DNA from: JBCBKL01 sp038521825
GTDB lineage: Bacteria > Pseudomonadota > Alphaproteobacteria > Rhodobacterales > Rhodobacteraceae
Direction of reading: 5' to 3'
Assembly: GCA_038521825.1 (NCBI GenBank)
Contig: JBCBKL010000001.1
Span: 310,001-374,000 of the forward strand
DNA: 64,000 nucleotides
Below are positions 24,479 to 34,800 of this stretch, one piece after another. The notes beneath the pieces are model-generated. The model saw only the letters and a program-made list of their open reading frames with translations, did no database searches and had not been told where the DNA came from. The number at the start of each line of letters is the position of its first letter. The stretch's first letter is position 1. The position numbers and the translations under genes are program-made.

Positions 24479-24988
24479 TTGGATCCGCGAGTCACGCTCA
24501 GATGCGCTGCCCCGTGTGATGGGCATAAGCAGAAGGCGGCGGATCTGCCCCCGCATTGTGCCTATTGCGGTTAAGTTCGTGGCAAATTGGCAAAAACCCA
24601 AGAAAACAGTAGGGATTAACCTTGCCGTGATCGCGGACCTCACCCATTTCCTCGGAAGGATCAGAGTTGACGTTGGCGCACGGCAAGCTGAATACAGGAA
24701 TGGCCCCGGTGATGCGGGGGAGTTAAGGAAGGGGGACTGCCGTGCTGGACTACGCTCAGCTTCATCTTGCCGCCGGTCCAGGCAAGACCGAACCAGCTGT
24801 TTTCAGAATTTGCCCGGGCGGCGTGCCTGACCCGATTGGTTTTTGACCTTTCCATCCGGCGGCATTCGGCCAGACTTGGCCATGTCCCCGGGTTGCTCCC
24901 AACGGGCTTGTAACGCATAGGCATCCGGGCGCGGTGGGGGATCCAGCAAAACCTCATTTCAGTTCATGTCCTGCGGAGCTGCAACTAC
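24479..24988 (+). promoter_or_regulatory. long leader region before the Mrp antiporter operon, with a candidate promoter
   Basis: This 510-base gap has no convincing protein gene. A candidate sigma-70-type promoter is TTGACG (24667-24672), a 17-base spacer and GAATAC (24690-24695), which would give a 5' leader of about 285 bases. Inside the leader, GGAAGGGGG precedes a GTG at 24742 that opens a 34-codon frame ending at 24846 (beginning VLDYAQLHLAAGPGK), possibly an upstream peptide. The first operon gene has GGAGCTGC before its ATG. I cannot match the leader to a known riboswitch. Confidence 0.4.
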
Positions 24989-27853
24989 ATGCAAAGCAAC
25001 CTGCTTCCGATAATCGCGATCTTGCCATTCCTCGGCGCGCTAATGCCGGGTGTGATGATCCGGGCAGGCCGTAATACTTGCGCAACCTTCACGGCCATTC
25101 CAACCCTCTTGGCCCTGGTGATGCTGGGTACCCTTGCGCCGGCCGTGTTTCGTGGCGAAGTCCTGATTGCCGAGATTGAATGGCTTCCGCAGCTGGGCCT
25201 TTCGGCTCGGTTTTTTCTCGATGGTCTGGGACTTCTATTCGCGGGCATGATCCTCGGTGTTGGCCTTCTGATCACGCTCTATGCGCGGTTCTATCTGTCG
25301 GCGCAGGATCCGATGGGGCAGTTCTTTACCTACCTGCTTCTGTTTCAGGGCGCGATGCTTGGAATCGTGCTGTCGGATAATATCCTGTTGTTGCTGATCT
25401 TCTGGGAGCTCACGTCGCTGTCGTCTTTCCTGCTGATCGGCTATTGGAAACATCTGCCGGAGGGACGGCAGGGCGCGCGCATGGCCCTTGCCGTCACTGG
25501 CGCTGGCGGTCTGGCCATGATCGGTGGGATGCTGATCCTCGGCAATGTTGTGGGCAGTTACAATCTGACCGACATCCTGGCTGCCGGAGAGCAGATCAAG
25601 GCGTCAGAGTGGTATCTGCCGGCGCTCATCCTCATCTTGCTTGGGGCGTTTACAAAGTCTGCCCAGTTTCCGTTTCATTTCTGGTTGCCACACGCCATGG
25701 CCGCACCCACACCAGTGTCGGCCTACCTGCATTCGGCGACGATGGTAAAAGCGGGCGTCTTCCTCATGGCACGGATGTGGCCTGCGCTCGCGGGAACCGA
25801 TGCGTGGTTCTATATCGTCGCTACAACTGGCCTGATCACGATGGTCATGGGGGCGTTGATCGCGCTGTTCAAAGACGATCTGAAAGCGCTCTTGGCCTTT
25901 TCTACCGTCAGCCACCTTGGCCTGTTGACCATGCTTTTGGGTTTCGGGACACCCTTTGCCGCGATCGTCGCGGTTTTTCACATCATCAATCACCTGACGT
26001 TCAAGGCCGCGCTGTTCATGACGGCGGGCATCATTGACCACGAGGCCCATACCCGCGATATCAAACGGCTCGGTGGCCTCCGGCATCTGATGCCCATCAC
26101 CTTTGTAATCGGCACAGTTGGAGCATTGTCGATGGCGGGCATTCCACTTTTTAACGGGTTCCTGTCCAAGGAGATGATGCTCGATGCTGCGTCTGAAACG
26201 GTCTGGAACGGGTCGGATTGGGCGGTTCCCGTATTGGCAACTTTGGGATCGCTACTTTCCGTCGCCTACTCATTGCGGTTCATCTTTCACGTCTTTCTGG
26301 GACCCAAGCGTGACGATTACCCTGCCAAACCTCACGACCCGCCATTCGGCATGTGGGCGTCACCCGCCCTGCTTGCGTTGATGGTCGTCGCGATCGGTGC
26401 AATGCCATGGCTCGCCGGGCCACTGGTTGCCGTTGCGGGCGGCGCGGTTACTGGCGGTGACATGCCTTACTACTCGCTCAAGATCTGGCATGGTGTGAAC
26501 ATGGCGCTCTTCATGTCGATCATTGCGATCACTGGTGGCGCGATCCTCCTTGCAATACACCGACCGCTCGATCGCCTGTGGAACGCGACACCTCGCCCAG
26601 AGGCCAAGACGATCTTCGACGCTTTGATCGCGGGTCTGGTTCGACTGACGGGTGGCATAGCACAGGGCCTGCACAATGGCGCGATCAGCCGCTATCTGGC
26701 GATCTTTGTCGTCTCGACGCTGGCGATTGGGGGCGTTGCGTTCTGGAGCGGTGATATTCTGGCGCCTACCCGTGAACTTCTTCCCGTCCCGCCGGTTGTC
26801 TTGGCCGGCTGGGTCCTGTTGGTCGCCGCGACGGTCCTTGTCGTTCTGCAGCATCGCAACCGCTTCCGCGCGCTCGTGCTGATCGGGATCATCGGGCTGA
26901 TGATCTCGTTCGGCTTCGTCTACCTCTCGGCGCCAGACCTCGCACTCACCCAGATTTCGGTCGAGACGGTGACCATCATGCTGCTGCTCTTGGCGCTGCA
27001 CTTCCTTCCAAAAGAGACGCCGCTTGAAAGCAGCGTGGCGCTACAGGCACGGGACGGGGTCATCGCTGTTGCGGCCGGTCTTGCGGTGGCGGGGTTGGCC
27101 TATGCTTTCATGATGCGCGATTTCAGCACCATCTCCGATTACCACCTCGCGAATTCAAAGACCGGGGGCGGTGGCACAAACGTGGTCAACGTTATCCTTG
27201 TCGACTTCCGAGGCTACGACACTTATGGCGAGATTATCGTTCTGGGGGTAGCGGGCCTCGCCATTTTCGCATTAATGGAGTCGCTTTTGCGGGGTGCAGC
27301 CGGACGGCGGCTGCGGAACTCGCATCACTACAATGTCGACCGCTCGCGTGACCGGCACCCGCTGATGATGGTTGTCGCAACACGCGCGATGATGCCGATT
27401 GCGGTGATGGTCGGTATTTATCTCTTTCTGCGTGGACACAACCAGCCTGGGGGTGGCTTTGTGGCGGGCCTTGTCATCTCGATCGCGCTTTTGATGCAGT
27501 ACATGGCGTCTGGCTTTGCCTGGGCGCAGCGGCGACAGCGGATCGAGTATCACGCGATGATCGGTTGGGGCTGTGTCATCGCCGGTCTGACCGGCGTTGC
27601 GTCATGGCTGGCGGGTGTGCCCTTCCTGACCTCTTGGTTCGGTTATTTTGAGTTCCCACCGATCGAGGAATTCGAACTTGCCTCGGCCCTCGCGTTCGAT
27701 CTGGGTGTATTTCTGACCGTGCTGGGTGCGGTGATGCTGATGCTGTTCAGTATCTCGCGACTAGCCCGACACGCGGGCGAGACCGTGAACAAGGAGCCGC
27801 TGGAATATGACCCCTCAAAGGCCGTCGGGCGCATCCGCGAGGGAGAAAGCTGA
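24989..27853 (+). CDS. mrpA: Mrp-type Na+/H+ antiporter, fused A and B subunits
   Basis: A 954-residue membrane protein combining MrpA and MrpB, as in the PhaAB protein of rhizobia. The N-terminal two thirds are NuoL/complex-I-like, with conserved GVGLLITLYARFYLSAQDPMG, LTSLSSFLLIGYW and SAQFPFHFWLPHAMAAPTPV. The last 160 residues are the MrpB domain (RGHNQPGGGFVAGL). The complex exchanges cytoplasmic sodium for protons and supports pH and salt tolerance. Stop and start overlap with mrpC (TGATG) shows translational coupling. All subunits A to G are present in order, so the antiporter should be complete. Confidence 0.95.
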   Translation: MQSNLLPIIAILPFLGALMPGVMIRAGRNTCATFTAIPTLLALVMLGTLAPAVFRGEVLIAEIEWLPQLGLSARFFLDGLGLLFAGMILGVGLLITLYARFYLSAQDPMGQFFTYLLLFQGAMLGIVLSDNILLLLIFWELTSLSSFLLIGYWKHLPEGRQGARMALAVTGAGGLAMIGGMLILGNVVGSYNLTDILAAGEQIKASEWYLPALILILLGAFTKSAQFPFHFWLPHAMAAPTPVSAYLHSATMVKAGVFLMARMWPALAGTDAWFYIVATTGLITMVMGALIALFKDDLKALLAFSTVSHLGLLTMLLGFGTPFAAIVAVFHIINHLTFKAALFMTAGIIDHEAHTRDIKRLGGLRHLMPITFVIGTVGALSMAGIPLFNGFLSKEMMLDAASETVWNGSDWAVPVLATLGSLLSVAYSLRFIFHVFLGPKRDDYPAKPHDPPFGMWASPALLALMVVAIGAMPWLAGPLVAVAGGAVTGGDMPYYSLKIWHGVNMALFMSIIAITGGAILLAIHRPLDRLWNATPRPEAKTIFDALIAGLVRLTGGIAQGLHNGAISRYLAIFVVSTLAIGGVAFWSGDILAPTRELLPVPPVVLAGWVLLVAATVLVVLQHRNRFRALVLIGIIGLMISFGFVYLSAPDLALTQISVETVTIMLLLLALHFLPKETPLESSVALQARDGVIAVAAGLAVAGLAYAFMMRDFSTISDYHLANSKTGGGGTNVVNVILVDFRGYDTYGEIIVLGVAGLAIFALMESLLRGAAGRRLRNSHHYNVDRSRDRHPLMMVVATRAMMPIAVMVGIYLFLRGHNQPGGGFVAGLVISIALLMQYMASGFAWAQRRQRIEYHAMIGWGCVIAGLTGVASWLAGVPFLTSWFGYFEFPPIEEFELASALAFDLGVFLTVLGAVMLMLFSISRLARHAGETVNKEPLEYDPSKAVGRIREGES

Positions 27854-28239
27854 TGGAACTGATTGTTGCAAGCGGCATCGGGTTTCTGACGGCGGGCGGG
27901 GTGTATCTTATGCTACGGCTGCGGGCATTCCCGGTCATTCTTGGGCTCGCGATGCTGTCCTACGCGGTAAACGTCTTTCTCTTTTCGTCGGGGCGGCTAG
28001 CCGTCAACATGCCGCCGGTTCTGAACCCCTATGGAGATGCCACATATACCGACCCGCTGCCGCAGGCGCTGGTGCTAACGGCCATCGTGATTTCGTTCGG
28101 TATGACGGCGGTGCTGGTGATGTTTGCGCTCGGCGCGTTTCTCGAAGCCGGTGACGATCAGATCAACATGGATGGTCAGGGCGAGGAGCTTGACGATCCC
28201 GATGAAGAAAAAGACGACCTGACGGAGACCCGCGCATGA
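27853..28239 (+). CDS. mrpC: Mrp antiporter subunit C (NuoK-like)
   Basis: A 128-residue protein with three membrane spans, homologous to NuoK of complex I. The pattern LRAFPVILGLAMLSYAVNVFLF and DPLPQALVLTAIVISFG is typical of MrpC/MnhC. The C-terminal 25 residues form an acidic tail (EELDDPDEEKDDL). It shares one base with the mrpA stop and overlaps mrpD by four. Confidence 0.94.
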   Translation: MELIVASGIGFLTAGGVYLMLRLRAFPVILGLAMLSYAVNVFLFSSGRLAVNMPPVLNPYGDATYTDPLPQALVLTAIVISFGMTAVLVMFALGAFLEAGDDQINMDGQGEELDDPDEEKDDLTETRA

Positions 28240-29792
28240 GCCACTGGATTATCGCGCCGGTTATCCTTCCGGCGCTTATTGCGCCGATCATTGCCTTTGT
28301 CATGCGCCACGACATAACGTTGGCGCGTATCGCTTCGGTCACCGGGACCTTGGCATTGGTCGCGATCACGGTCGGGCTGACTGTTGCTGCCGATAGTGGG
28401 GAAACATTCGCGTACCGGTTGGGAAACTGGCCAGCGCCCTTCGGGATCGTGTTGGTTCTGGATCGGTTGTCCGCCGCGATGGTATTGCTGACCTCGGTTC
28501 TGGCGTTGCTGGTGCTGTGGCACGCCATCGCAACCGGTTGGGACAGCAGGGGGAGACATTTTCACGCCCTGTTTCAGTTCCAGCTCATGGGGATCTGTGG
28601 TGCCTTCTTGACCGGTGACGTCTTTAACCTCTTCGTCTTCTTCGAAGTCCTGCTGATCGCGTCCTACGGTCTGATGATCCATGCAGGCGGGCGCGAGCGG
28701 TTGCAGGCGGGTCTGCAATACGTGGTCATGAACCTTGCCGGTTCGACGCTGTTTCTGTTCGCGCTTGGCGTCATTTACGCCACGACCGGCACGCTAAACA
28801 TCGCTGATCTGGCCGCCAAAGTTCAGGCTATTCCGCCCGAAGACAGCGCCATGATCCGTGTTGCGGCGATGCTGTTGCTGGTGGTGTTCATGATCAAGGG
28901 GGCGCTGTTCCCTGTGCAGTTCTGGTTGCCGGCGACCTACGCCAACGCCCCTGCGCCGGTCGCGGCGCTGTTCGCGATCATGACCAAGGTGGGCGTCTAT
29001 GCGATTATCCGGGTCCACACCATCGTCTTTGGCCCCGGTACTCCCTCCATCGAGATACTCGTGCAGGAATGGCTTTTCCCGGCGGCCATCGTGACCCTGG
29101 CCATCGGGGCATTTGGTGTGCTCGGGGCAGGGCGTCTCATGCCGCTCTTGTCTTTCTCAGTGGTGGGTTCGATGGGAACGATGATGTTGGCCGTTGCGGT
29201 GTTCACGCCTGAGGCGACCACGGCGGCGCTCTACTACCTCGTCCATTCGACCTTTGCAGCGGCGGCGCTGTTCCTCGCGGCTGATCTGGTCAAATCCCGG
29301 CGGCCGGGTGGTGGCTTGCTGGTCGCCGAAGCGCCAATCATACAAAACGGACTGTTCGCCGCGCTGTTTTTTGGCGGCGCGATTGCTATGGCGGGCATGC
29401 CCCCGCTCAGTGGGTTCTTGGGCAAGCTCCTCGTGATGGATTCGCTTCGGATGCCAGCGATCCTGCCATGGGCCTGGAGTGCGATCCTGATGGGATCACT
29501 ACTGACGATTATCGGATTTGCGCGCGCCGGCAGCATTATCTTCTGGAAGTCCACCGCGCTGCTCGAGGACCTACCGGAGAACGCGGACCAGACCGACAGC
29601 GCTGTCGTGATCGTGGCGACCAAGCCGGCGACGGCCATGGAAGTCGCGCCCGCTTTGCTAACGCTTGTCATCCTCGGAATGCTTGCCGTTTTCGCTGGGC
29701 CGATCACGACGTATATGGAGGGGGCGGCAGCGCAGCTCTTTGATGCGAGCGGCTATGTGTCGTCCGTCTTGGAACCGGGGCAGGGGAGATAG
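28236..29792 (+). CDS. mrpD: Mrp antiporter subunit D (NuoM/NuoN-like)
   Basis: A 518-residue membrane protein homologous to the proton-pumping subunits NuoM/NuoN. Conserved features are FNLFVFFEVLLIASYGLM (the membrane glutamate), MIKGALFPVQFWLPATYANA (the pumping lysine region) and GMPPLSGFLGKLLV. With MrpA it should form the ion-translocating core. ATGA overlap with mrpC. Confidence 0.95.
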   Translation: MSHWIIAPVILPALIAPIIAFVMRHDITLARIASVTGTLALVAITVGLTVAADSGETFAYRLGNWPAPFGIVLVLDRLSAAMVLLTSVLALLVLWHAIATGWDSRGRHFHALFQFQLMGICGAFLTGDVFNLFVFFEVLLIASYGLMIHAGGRERLQAGLQYVVMNLAGSTLFLFALGVIYATTGTLNIADLAAKVQAIPPEDSAMIRVAAMLLLVVFMIKGALFPVQFWLPATYANAPAPVAALFAIMTKVGVYAIIRVHTIVFGPGTPSIEILVQEWLFPAAIVTLAIGAFGVLGAGRLMPLLSFSVVGSMGTMMLAVAVFTPEATTAALYYLVHSTFAAAALFLAADLVKSRRPGGGLLVAEAPIIQNGLFAALFFGGAIAMAGMPPLSGFLGKLLVMDSLRMPAILPWAWSAILMGSLLTIIGFARAGSIIFWKSTALLEDLPENADQTDSAVVIVATKPATAMEVAPALLTLVILGMLAVFAGPITTYMEGAAAQLFDASGYVSSVLEPGQGR

Positions 29793-29795
29793 GTC

Positions 29796-30287
29796 ATGCT
29801 TAAACGTCTTCTGCCGCATCCCTTGATGAGCATCGGCCTGACGCTGGTTTGGCTGGCACTGGTCAATAAGGTGACGGTCGGCAACGTGCTGTTGGGCGCC
29901 GCTCTCGGTCTGGTGGTGCCGATCCTCACCGCCCCCTACTGGCCTGAGCGATCCAAGATTGGCAGCCCGCTCAAGGCCGCCGAATACATCCTGATCGTGC
30001 TTTGGGACATCATCGTCGCCAATGTGCAAGTCGCTATGATCATCCTTTTCAAGCGCCGCGACGACATCGACTCGAAATGGGTCACCGTGCCGCTCGAGCT
30101 GACATCCCCCGAAGCAATCACCGTTTTGGCGGGCACGATTACCATGACGCCGGGCACCGTTTCGGCCCTTTTGTCAGCGAACGGCACCAGTATCCTGGTG
30201 CACTGCCTGCATACTGATGACCCGGACGGGGTGCGTGATGGCATCAAGGATCGCTACGAGCGTCGCCTGAAGGAGATTTTCGAATGA
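29796..30287 (+). CDS. mrpE: Mrp antiporter subunit E
   Basis: A 163-residue protein with N-terminal membrane spans and a cytoplasmic part. Family signs are EYILIVLWDIIVANVQVA and TITMTPGTVSALLS, followed by VHCLHTDDPDGVRDGIKDRYERRLKEIFE. MrpE is needed for assembly of the antiporter. It starts 3 bases after mrpD and overlaps mrpF by four. Confidence 0.94.
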   Translation: MLKRLLPHPLMSIGLTLVWLALVNKVTVGNVLLGAALGLVVPILTAPYWPERSKIGSPLKAAEYILIVLWDIIVANVQVAMIILFKRRDDIDSKWVTVPLELTSPEAITVLAGTITMTPGTVSALLSANGTSILVHCLHTDDPDGVRDGIKDRYERRLKEIFE

Positions 30288-30553
30288 TCACCTATGCAAT
30301 GCTCTTTGCCTTCGGATGCTTCGGTCTTGGGCTGCTGCTGAACCTCTGGCGGATTGCCGTGGGGCCCAACACGGCCGACCGGATCCTTGCGCTGGATACT
30401 ATGGTGATCAACGTCATCGCATTGCTCATCATCTACGGGATTTGGCAGGGCACCGCCGTCTATTATGAGGCGTCCATGCTGGTTGCCATGGTCGGGTTCG
30501 TTTCAACTGTCGCCTATTGCCGCTTTATCCTGCGCGGCGACATCATCGAGTGA
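30284..30553 (+). CDS. mrpF: Mrp antiporter subunit F
   Basis: An 89-residue protein with three membrane spans. The conserved GPNTADRILALDTMVINVIAL segment identifies MrpF. ATGA overlap with mrpE. Confidence 0.94.
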   Translation: MITYAMLFAFGCFGLGLLLNLWRIAVGPNTADRILALDTMVINVIALLIIYGIWQGTAVYYEASMLVAMVGFVSTVAYCRFILRGDIIE

Positions 30554-30563
30554 GGAGAGGACC

Positions 30564-30935
30564 ATGCTGGCAGAACTTCTGATTTCGGCTTTTCTCATCA
30601 TCGGCGGTATCTTCGGTCTTGTCGGGTCTTTCGGCCTGATGAAACTGCAGGACACCATGCAGCGCCTGCACGCGCCAACAAAGGCGACCACGCTGGGTGT
30701 CGGCGGCGTTCTAATCGCATCGATGCTCTATTTCCTGCTGGTCAAAGGCAGCCTGTCGTTCCACGAGCTGATGATAACCGTTTTCCTGTTCCTGACGGCG
30801 CCAATCACGGCTCATTTCATGTCACAGACCTTCATCCGGCTGAACATTCCAAAAGATGATCTCCCGGCAAGTGAGAATACCTGCGGCTGGTCCATTTATG
30901 ACGATCCGCCGATGCTTGGGCGGGAAGACGCCTGA
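30564..30935 (+). CDS. mrpG: Mrp antiporter subunit G
   Basis: A 123-residue protein with three spans and the MrpG hallmark GSFGLMKLQDTMQRLHAPTK followed by TTLGVGGVLIAS. GAGGAGAGG precedes the ATG at 30564; a longer upstream reading overlapping mrpF was rejected. It ends the operon, 12 bases before the convergent fucU gene, and I see no clear terminator there. Confidence 0.94.
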   Translation: MLAELLISAFLIIGGIFGLVGSFGLMKLQDTMQRLHAPTKATTLGVGGVLIASMLYFLLVKGSLSFHELMITVFLFLTAPITAHFMSQTFIRLNIPKDDLPASENTCGWSIYDDPPMLGREDA

Positions 30936-30947
30936 GGTTTTCCTGCT

Positions 30948-31391
30948 TTAGGTCGCCTCGGTCGGTGGCCGCACAATACCCTTGGTAATGATGATATTGC
31001 CGTAAAGGCGCGCCTCGCCCGTTTGCACGATCGCATAAGCGCCCTTGGCGCGTTCGTAGAACTTGAAGCGTTCCAAGTGGGTCAGATCCGTAGGGTTGTC
31101 TGCCAGCTCGTTGATGATGTCCTGAAAACTGCGGACGATTTCGGGCACGTCATCTGACCCCACGGTCTTCATCACCGTGGCCGCGTCATCAACAAAGTCG
31201 TCAACCGGCATCACCGAAAGAACCGCCCGCAGCATGTCCGTTGCCGAATGGCCATCCGCGCGGATGCAACGACGGGCAAAACTGTCACCGGGAAAGTTAC
31301 CATCGACGATGGCTATGTCGTCACCGTGGCCCATGGCGCGGAGCGCCCTAAGCAAGTCGGGTGACAAAAGCGGGTTCAGGCCAATCAGCAT
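30948..31391 (-). CDS. fucU: RbsD/FucU family mutarotase
   Basis: A 147-residue sugar mutarotase of the FucU branch, interconverting alpha and beta anomers of L-fucose or a related sugar. Family signs are MLIGLNPLLSPDLLRALRAM, GHGDDIAIVDGNFPG (catalytic histidine) and, at the end, FYERAKGAYAIVQTGE with LYGNIIITKG. CAGGAG lies before the ATG at 31391; the upstream frame extension looks non-coding. No other fucose genes are near, so its sugar cannot be inferred from context. The next gene upstream, divergent, is the G8-domain protein. Confidence 0.9.
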   Translation of the reverse strand: MLIGLNPLLSPDLLRALRAMGHGDDIAIVDGNFPGDSFARRCIRADGHSATDMLRAVLSVMPVDDFVDDAATVMKTVGSDDVPEIVRSFQDIINELADNPTDLTHLERFKFYERAKGAYAIVQTGEARLYGNIIITKGIVRPPTEAT

Positions 31392-31840
31392 CGTTGGGCT
31401 CCTGCAATGAATGAGGCAGCAGGATCCCTGCAGCCGCTCAACGGCTTCGTTAGCAAAATTCCCGAGCAGATGGGAATCTTGAATAGACATGCCGGCGCAT
31501 CGCAAAGGTGGTTGCCAGACATCGAAGCTGGTGCGGTGGAAGAATAAACGCCCGCCGCTCGCATCGCGATTCGGGATTGGACGGGTCCCCGTCATGTCTT
31601 GGCAGGTCGAATCTGATGTTAGGTCAGGGTTCATACCTCAAGTACAAGTTTCGCGCCATCCAATACAGGCAGAGAGCTGCTTATCTTGGCGCTGAGAGAG
31701 CTTTCACAAGCAACCAATAACCCTCGATCGGCGGTAACTGTTTCCGCCCTTTGGAAAGCGACAGTTGGGCCGCAATTTTGACGCATTCTGATCCGACGCC
31801 TGACACGAACCCGACCATTCAAGCGGAGTTTTGACGCAAC
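31392..31840. promoter_or_regulatory. intergenic region between fucU and the G8-domain gene
   Basis: About 450 bases without a convincing gene. It holds the divergent promoters for fucU and the G8-domain gene, which I cannot place. A 10-base direct repeat TTTTGACGCA occurs at 31776-31785 and at 31829-31838, the second just before the ATG at 31841. No good ribosome binding site precedes that ATG. A 46-codon frame at 31407-31547 was considered and not accepted. Confidence 0.35.
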
Positions 31841-34800
31841 ATGATTGTTACAGTTCCCAACGGCACGGCAAGCATCACTTATTCAGAACTACTGAACCTC
31901 AACGCTGGCGATATCGGAAATGACGACATCGTCGTTGTTCCCGCCGGCACCGAATTGATCTTGGATACGGACGCCGAATTGGGTGGGCTAGTTGTTCAGG
32001 GCGAGTTTCGCGTTGCCGACGGCACCGACCTTGAATTGTCGTCAGACTGGGTCGCCGTGATTGACGGCGGGTACTTCGGGGTCGGAACGGAAGCCGAGCC
32101 CCATTTCAGCGATTTTACCCTGACCTTGACGGGCGACGATCCGAACCAGGATGTGAACATCTCGGAAATCCTTATGCAGGCGGGTCAGCCGATGATGCCC
32201 GGCATGGATGAGATGGTTCTGCAGAACCAGGACTCCTTCCTGATGGTCATGGGCGAGGGCAGCCGTCTCGACCTGCATGGCGCCGATGCGGCCAAGACCT
32301 CGTGGACCCAAGTCGCCGGAACCGCCGAGGCTGGCGCAACCAGCATAACGCTGGCCGAGGCCCCCGGCTGGCAGATCGGTGACAAGATCGCGATTGCCTC
32401 TACGGACTTCGACCCCGACCAAGCCGAGGAGCTTACGGTCACCGGCGTTTCAGCAGACGGTCGCATAATCAGCTTCGCGCCGCCACTCGATTTTATGCAC
32501 TACGGCGAGGTCGATCAGTATGACGATCCAGACGGCGACGTACACCTGCTTGATATGCGTGCGGAGGTGGCTCTGCTCAGCCGGAACGTGAAGATCCAAG
32601 GCGATGTCGAGTATGATGAAGATGTGCCGCTTAACGAACAGGATGATCAGTTCGGCGGCCACACGATGGTTATGAACGATGGCGAGATGTACGTCTCGGG
32701 CACCGAGTTCGCCTACATGGGTCAGGCGGGCACCCTGGGCAAATACCCCGTCCATTGGCACGAGATGGATGACGTTTCGGGCCAATACATCACCGGCTCG
32801 TCCATCCACCACAGTTTCAACAAGGGCATCACGATCCACGGCACCGACAATGCGGAGGTGTCGGACAACGTCGTGTTCGAGACGATCAGCCACAACTACT
32901 ATTTCGAGGATGGATCAGAGACGGGCAACGTCCTGACCGACAACCTTGGTATCGGCGCGCGTGAGCCGGGCAGGTTCGGAGAGATCCGCGGCGCCAACGA
33001 CGACGAGCCGGCGAACTTCTACACTTCGAACGGAGACAATGTCTGGACCGGCAACCACGCCGCCGGGTCAGAGGACAAGAACTTCTATTTCGACCTGGGG
33101 TCAGTAGATGGGCGGGACTTCGGCACTTTCGAGGATAACGCTGCGCATTCCGCTCCCGGGCGCGCGTTCTACCTCAACCACGGCGGCTTGATCCAGGACC
33201 GCACACCGACCGGCAGTGCAGAACAGCCGCAGGAGGTCGATCCGTGGGAGGTCGATGGCCTGACGGTCTACAAGAACAACGGTGTCTATGTTCGGGGTGT
33301 CGAGGGCACGTTCACGAACTCGTCCTTTGCGGAAATGGGCAGCAACGCCCGGTTCCGTCTGAACCAGACCATCGAAGACAGCCTGATCGTCGGCCGGTCC
33401 GACAACGTCGGCAATCCGCAAACCGATGAAGAAATCGAAGCCGGCCGCAGCCTCCCGGGTGGTGACGGCGATTTTCAGGGTTTCCAACTTTATGACGGCC
33501 CCGGCAGCCTCAGCAACGTGATGTTTGACGGGTTCGAGGAGGGTGACGACGCGATCGACCTGTCGAACGCGATCCACAAGTCAGCCTCATTCGCCGTTGA
33601 GGGCATCACCTGGGGCGAGGACGTTTATCCGGACGCCAAGGTCAGTATCGGCGGAGGCGGTAACGCGATCGGCAACGATGGCTGGGCGCGCGGCATTGTT
33701 GATGTCGATGGAAGCCTGACAGGCGAGCCCGGCGCGATGATCTATCAGTACAGCACTGATCGGGATGGCTCTCGGGTTTTTAACGCCGGAGAGGACTATG
33801 AGATCATCGAAGAATGGGGCGCCATCGTCTCCTATGGCACGAAAAGCGGTACACTGCGGATTGACGACAACATCGACAACACCGGAGCGAACCGGGGGGT
33901 CGACAAGAGCGGCTTCACTGTCACGCGGTCGGATGGAGAGACAGCGACGGGCATCCGCAACCAGATCCCTGTTTTCGAAGGTTACAGCTACACGATCGAC
34001 TACTCTGCTATCGAAGACCAGTTCCGACTCTACCTCCACGACATGGACTGGGGGGACAGTGTGATCTTCAACCTCGGCCCAACTCCAGCCGGGTCGAGCT
34101 TTACGGTCGACGATCCCGGTTCCAACGCATCTTGGCCAGCTCGTGAGGTCAGCTCGATGGCGATGTTGGAGGCCTCTCCGGACACAGCTGTTTACCGCGA
34201 TGCGAATGGCGAGGTGCATATAAAGCTAGTCGCCGAGATGGCCCATGGTTTCCTATGGCCCCAGCCTGGCGCGACCTACAACGACAGCCTGCATTCCGGC
34301 GTGACCGTCATCGTCGATACGGAGGCCGACCTCGATCTGGATGCGCTCACCTTCGACGATCCCGGACCGGGCGACGCGCTCCCGCTGCCGCCCTATGCCG
34401 AGGGTCAGGGCCCTCAAGATGAGCAACCTGTTGTTGAGCCCCCCGTGGATGAGCAGCTAGTCGACGAACCACAGGATGAAGAGCCAACTGACGAGACGGC
34501 GGACGAGGAAGATCCGATCGACGAACCACCAGTTGATGATCAGCCCGAGGAAGAGGTGGCTGAAGAAGAACAATCATCTGACGAACCACCCGCCGAAGAA
34601 CCCGCCGACGAGGAACCGGTCGCTGAGGAGCTGGAACCGATCGCTGTCACCCTGACGTTGCTCGATATCGAGAGCGGTGACGAAGCCGATACCTTCGATG
34701 GTAGTTTTGATCCCAAGACCCAGACGCTGATCGCCGAAACGGACGGTCCGGTCAGAAGCATCGGCTTTTATCTAGATGGTGAATTGTTCCAGATTGAGAA

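Noticed and set aside
24516..24830. A 104-codon frame in the Mrp leader region
   Set aside because: It is basic, low in protein character and crosses the candidate promoter.
31407..31547. A 46-codon plus-strand frame upstream of fucU
   Set aside because: It has no clear ribosome binding site and no recognisable features, so chance cannot be excluded.
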